NCBI RefSeq assembly: GCF_024213665.1
Contig: NZ_JANAVP010000016.1
Span: 102,438 to 166,437 of the forward strand
Direction of reading: 5' to 3'
Origin: Streptomyces sp. A3M-1-3
Lineage (GTDB): Bacteria > Actinomycetota > Actinomycetes > Streptomycetales > Streptomycetaceae
Length of the DNA: 64,000 bases
Below the pieces are notes generated by a model. That model searched no databases and was not told where the DNA came from. It was given only the letters and a program-made list of their open reading frames with translations. Shown here one piece after another: positions 61,937-64,000 of the stretch. How positions within the stretch are numbered: position 1 is the stretch's first letter; each line of letters opens with the position of its first letter. The position numbers and the translations under genes were made by a program.

Positions 61937-62385
61937 CGCTTGCCGAGGACCGAGCCTGGATGGAACGGGCCATCGACCTTTCGCGCAAGTGTCCACCCGC
62001 AGAGGGTGCCTTCTCGGTCGGTGCCATCATCGTGGGCGACGACGGCGAGGAAGTCGCTCACGGCTACTCCCGCGAGACCGACGCCCACGTCCACGCCGAG
62101 GAGTCGGCCCTCGCCAAGCTCCCCGTGGACGACAATCGCCTTGCCGGGGCCACGATCTACAGCACGCTGGAACCTTGCTCTGAGCGCCGCTCCCGCCCGC
62201 TCACCTGCACGCAGTTGATCCTTCGCTCCCCCATCCGTCGCGTCGTGATCGCCTGGCGGGAGCCGAGTCTGCTCGTGGCCGACTGCGTCGGCGTAGAGAA
62301 GCTCCGTGAGGCAGGTGTCGAGGTCCTGGAACTCCCTGACCTCGCCGACGCGGCCCGCGCTGTGAACGCGCACCTACTGGAATAA
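61933..62385 (+). CDS. RibD N-terminal domain-like deaminase
   Basis: The product is 150 aa, a zinc deaminase with HAEE and EPCSERRSRPLTC. The VADCVGVEKLREAGVEVLEL segment is also RibD-like. Together with the preceding reductase it restores both RibD activities as separate, coupled proteins in reversed order. No other riboflavin gene is nearby. Confidence 0.87.
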   Translation: MTLAEDRAWMERAIDLSRKCPPAEGAFSVGAIIVGDDGEEVAHGYSRETDAHVHAEESALAKLPVDDNRLAGATIYSTLEPCSERRSRPLTCTQLILRSPIRRVVIAWREPSLLVADCVGVEKLREAGVEVLELPDLADAARAVNAHLLE

Positions 62386-62390
62386 CCGGG

Positions 62391-62479
62391 GTGTCCCAGC
62401 TGTCCGACTGTCGGTTTTGGGCGCTGACCTGCAATATCCGCCCGGACAGTGAAGGTGAGGGCTGTCCGGGTGTCCGGTC
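62391..62479 (-). repeat. CGGACAG-rich repeat block, copy B (inverted)
   Basis: On the minus strand GACCGGACACCCGGACAG, CTGTCCGGG, GGTCAG and CGACAGTCGGACAGCT appear in the same order and spacing as copy A at 50005-50095. It begins six bp after the deaminase stop. Confidence 0.75.
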
Positions 62480-62485
62480 ACAGGC

Positions 62486-62516
62486 GGCTGCAAACACCCA
62501 GGGGGTGTTTGCAGCC
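62486..62516. terminator. Perfect 14-bp hairpin between convergent genes
   Basis: GGCTGCAAACACCC pairs with GGGTGTTTGCAGCC around AGG. It terminates the XRE-ribD operon and possibly the GNAT gene. Confidence 0.8.
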
Positions 62517-62603
62517 CGTTGGCGAAGCCGGCCCTCGTGAGGGCCGATGGACGGTGGCCTGACCGTGATACCGCTGAGGCGACACAGGAAGCCCCCTGGC
62601 GGG

Positions 62604-63905
62604 TCAGTTGATCCAGATGCCCTCGGGTGAGAGCCGACGGGCGAGGCGCCGGCCAGCGTCACTGATTGGACTCGACCAGGACACATCAGCAACCTCGCAC
62701 CCGAAGTCGGCGGCGAGCGCCCGCACTAGCGTGGCGCCGACGCCCTGGCGCCGGTAGGCGTCCGCCACCCAGATCAGGTCGATGCTTGGGCGCAGGGTGC
62801 CGTCCTCGTCGCCGTACGGTGACCCGTCGATCAGATCCCAGCGGCGGTGCTCGTTTGGGTCGTGGGCAGTCAGGTATCCGATGACGTATCCGTTCGCCTT
62901 CAACAGGTACGCCCGCACGTTGTCCGGGGTCACCTCAGGCTCACCGAGGTGGGACCAGGAGGGGAAGTCGTAGTGGTTCTCCCTCTGCGGCATCCGCGCC
63001 ACCTTGTACGTCAGCCTCCGCCACGCGATCGGCGACTGTGTCGTCACGACGGCCAAGTCGCTCAACCATTCGAGGTTCTTGGGCACCCGCGTGCCCAACG
63101 CCCACGCTGCGTGATGGGCGGTGTGTGCCCTGTCGCCGTTCCCGCTCTCTCGCAGGCTCATGCCGCATGGGCAGTTGCCGCCGAGCTGCGTCTGCGCAGC
63201 GAGGAACTGGACGGGTATCGAGCCGTAACTGAGGTCCTGGTCACTGCCGCCCACCCAGGGTCGGATGGGTGCATCATCCGAATCGACATAACCGGTCCAG
63301 CGGTCCACCCAGCCGGGGTACTGCTCGGGGAACATCTCCCGATTCTGCTTCTGAGCGGGCGGCAGCGTCGGGCGAACCCACACGCCCCCAGCCGTGGCCC
63401 GACCATTGAGGCTCACTCCGCACTCCTTGGCCTTGCCACGCAGGAACTTCAGAAACGCGCTGGGCGGCGGGTCGAAGTCGACGCCGCGGATCAGCTCCCG
63501 CTCGCCGGGAGCAAGCCAGTCATCGACGGGCAGCGCCAATCGGTCGGCGAGCGTGTGGAGCCGGCTGTAGTCGCGATCGAGCTCAGCTGCGCGCAGTGCT
63601 TCGACCGCAGCCTCGACGTATGGGAACTGAACGAACAGGGTGACCCATCGCGAACCGCCTCCACAAGCGAAGCTGCCCGGGTAGCCGTCGTACCAGATGC
63701 GGTCCACAGACGCGTCGCGCGCCCTGTCGACCGCTTCTATGAAGGCAGCGGGCAGCTCGGGGTCGTGTCCCAGCGAGGACGCGGTATCGACGTATGCATC
63801 GCGGTCGAGTTCGACGCTGGCGTACCAGCGGGCGGCCCGGACGTGGATCTTCCGGGAGTCGCGGGTGCGTGGATCAGGGTTGAGGTGAGTAGTCCGCTCA
63901 GCCAT
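62604..63905 (-). CDS. Large protein with C-terminal GNAT acetyltransferase domain
   Basis: The product is 433 aa. The last ~150 residues form a GNAT fold: DLIWVADAYRRQGVGATLVR is motif A with the acetyl-CoA RRQGVG loop. The N-terminal ~280 residues are not recognised. They include GGGSRWVTLFVQFP, a NCPCGMSL Cys pair and HTAHHAAWALGTRVP. ATG at 63905 after GGAGGAG. Convergent with the ribD pair. Confidence 0.75.
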   Translation of the reverse strand: MAERTTHLNPDPRTRDSRKIHVRAARWYASVELDRDAYVDTASSLGHDPELPAAFIEAVDRARDASVDRIWYDGYPGSFACGGGSRWVTLFVQFPYVEAAVEALRAAELDRDYSRLHTLADRLALPVDDWLAPGERELIRGVDFDPPPSAFLKFLRGKAKECGVSLNGRATAGGVWVRPTLPPAQKQNREMFPEQYPGWVDRWTGYVDSDDAPIRPWVGGSDQDLSYGSIPVQFLAAQTQLGGNCPCGMSLRESGNGDRAHTAHHAAWALGTRVPKNLEWLSDLAVVTTQSPIAWRRLTYKVARMPQRENHYDFPSWSHLGEPEVTPDNVRAYLLKANGYVIGYLTAHDPNEHRRWDLIDGSPYGDEDGTLRPSIDLIWVADAYRRQGVGATLVRALAADFGCEVADVSWSSPISDAGRRLARRLSPEGIWIN

Positions 63906-63926
63906 GCGCTCTCCTCCATAGCTCTA

Positions 63927-64000
63927 GGGTCTGTTGCGAAAGTGCTGGTCGCAGAAGTGCGTTGTCGGTCGTGTTGTGCTTGCATACCCCGGTGAATCGA
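63927..64000 (+). mobile_element. Left end of an IS5-like insertion sequence (truncated by window)
   Basis: GGGTCTGTTGCGAAAGTGC resembles the terminal inverted repeat of Streptomyces IS5-group elements. About 30 bp inside, a GTG at 63976 begins VLAYPGES, the usual start of their transposases. It starts 21 bp upstream of the GNAT start codon. Confidence 0.5.
63976..64000 (+). CDS. Transposase N terminus (partial)
   Basis: VLAYPGES runs off the window. Streptomyces IS5-family transposases commonly open with LxYPxx. Only eight residues can be read, so this rests on the adjacent terminal repeat. Confidence 0.4.

Noticed and set aside
62387..62402. CGGGGTGT followed by CCAGC, resembling the 5' end of tRNA-Pro (possible attR)
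   Set aside because: Only eight contiguous bases match, and an AICE attR should repeat the 3' half of the tRNA, which is absent.

Overview
This window is a GC-rich actinomycete chromosome, almost certainly Streptomyces. The evidence is GC-biased third positions, frequent GTG and TTG starts, and developmental genes found together: bldG with its anti-sigma partner, a wblA-type WhiB protein, a Tad-type pilus locus and a Crp regulator. From memory, the order topA - hppA - bldG - helicase - tad/ssd - acs - nhaA - nth - crp - wblA - PBP follows the Streptomyces coelicolor core block around SCO3543-SCO3582. I could not verify this.

Bases 1-48,438 are vertically inherited core. topA lies at the left edge. 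Next is a four-gene block in visible decay: an ABC ATPase, one intact permease, a second permease broken by an internal deletion, and an ArsR-type regulator frameshifted near its start. A PrmC/RsmC-like methyltransferase, a small lipoprotein and the H+-pyrophosphatase hppA follow. The bldG pair faces a DEAD-box/DUF1998 helicase. A tightly overlapping operon (ssd/CpaE, TadA, TadB, TadC, DUF4244 pilin, two TadE-like proteins) encodes a minimal Flp/Tad secretion apparatus. Then come a HAD hydrolase, a Fic-like protein without its catalytic His, a CooC/MinD-like ATPase, a deacetylase lipoprotein, a SulP-carbonic anhydrase fusion, acs, nhaA, a holin-like membrane protein, an epoxide-hydrolase-like enzyme, a MarP-like protease, two Nudix enzymes, nth, crp, a band-7 protein, a metallo-beta-lactamase-fold hydrolase, ridA, a DUF4177 protein, two overlapping ArsA-like ATPases, wblA, a class A PBP, a YqeY protein and a metallophosphoesterase.

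From the tRNA-Pro(CGG) gene at 48,439 onward the window is an actinomycete integrative and conjugative element (AICE). In minus-strand transcription order (58,788 down to 48,590) it carries a 97-aa protein, a DUF2637/SpdB-like protein, a GGDEF protein, an RRQRL zinc protein, a TraB/FtsK-type translocase, small Spd-type membrane proteins, a prim-pol, a 45-aa linker ORF, a RepA-like ATPase, xis (frameshifted) and int next to the tRNA. A GntR/KorSA-like repressor is divergently transcribed behind three CCTAGG operator-like palindromes. Rightward cargo is an XRE-TPR regulator followed by a split RibD pair (reductase, then deaminase) and an opposing GNAT fusion protein. An IS5-like insertion sequence appears to begin 21 bp upstream of the GNAT start, at the right edge. 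I did not find attR, so the element probably ends beyond the window.

The most unusual signals are non-coding or structural. They are a diverged ~90-bp inverted duplication rich in CGGACAG motifs (rep 3' end versus just after the ribD pair), a conserved leader hairpin before two AICE genes, a CTAGCG palindrome cluster directly after traB (candidate clt), a tRNA-Leu-like half molecule in the AICE control region, and a 26-bp perfect palindrome preceded by a tandem 23-mer after crp.
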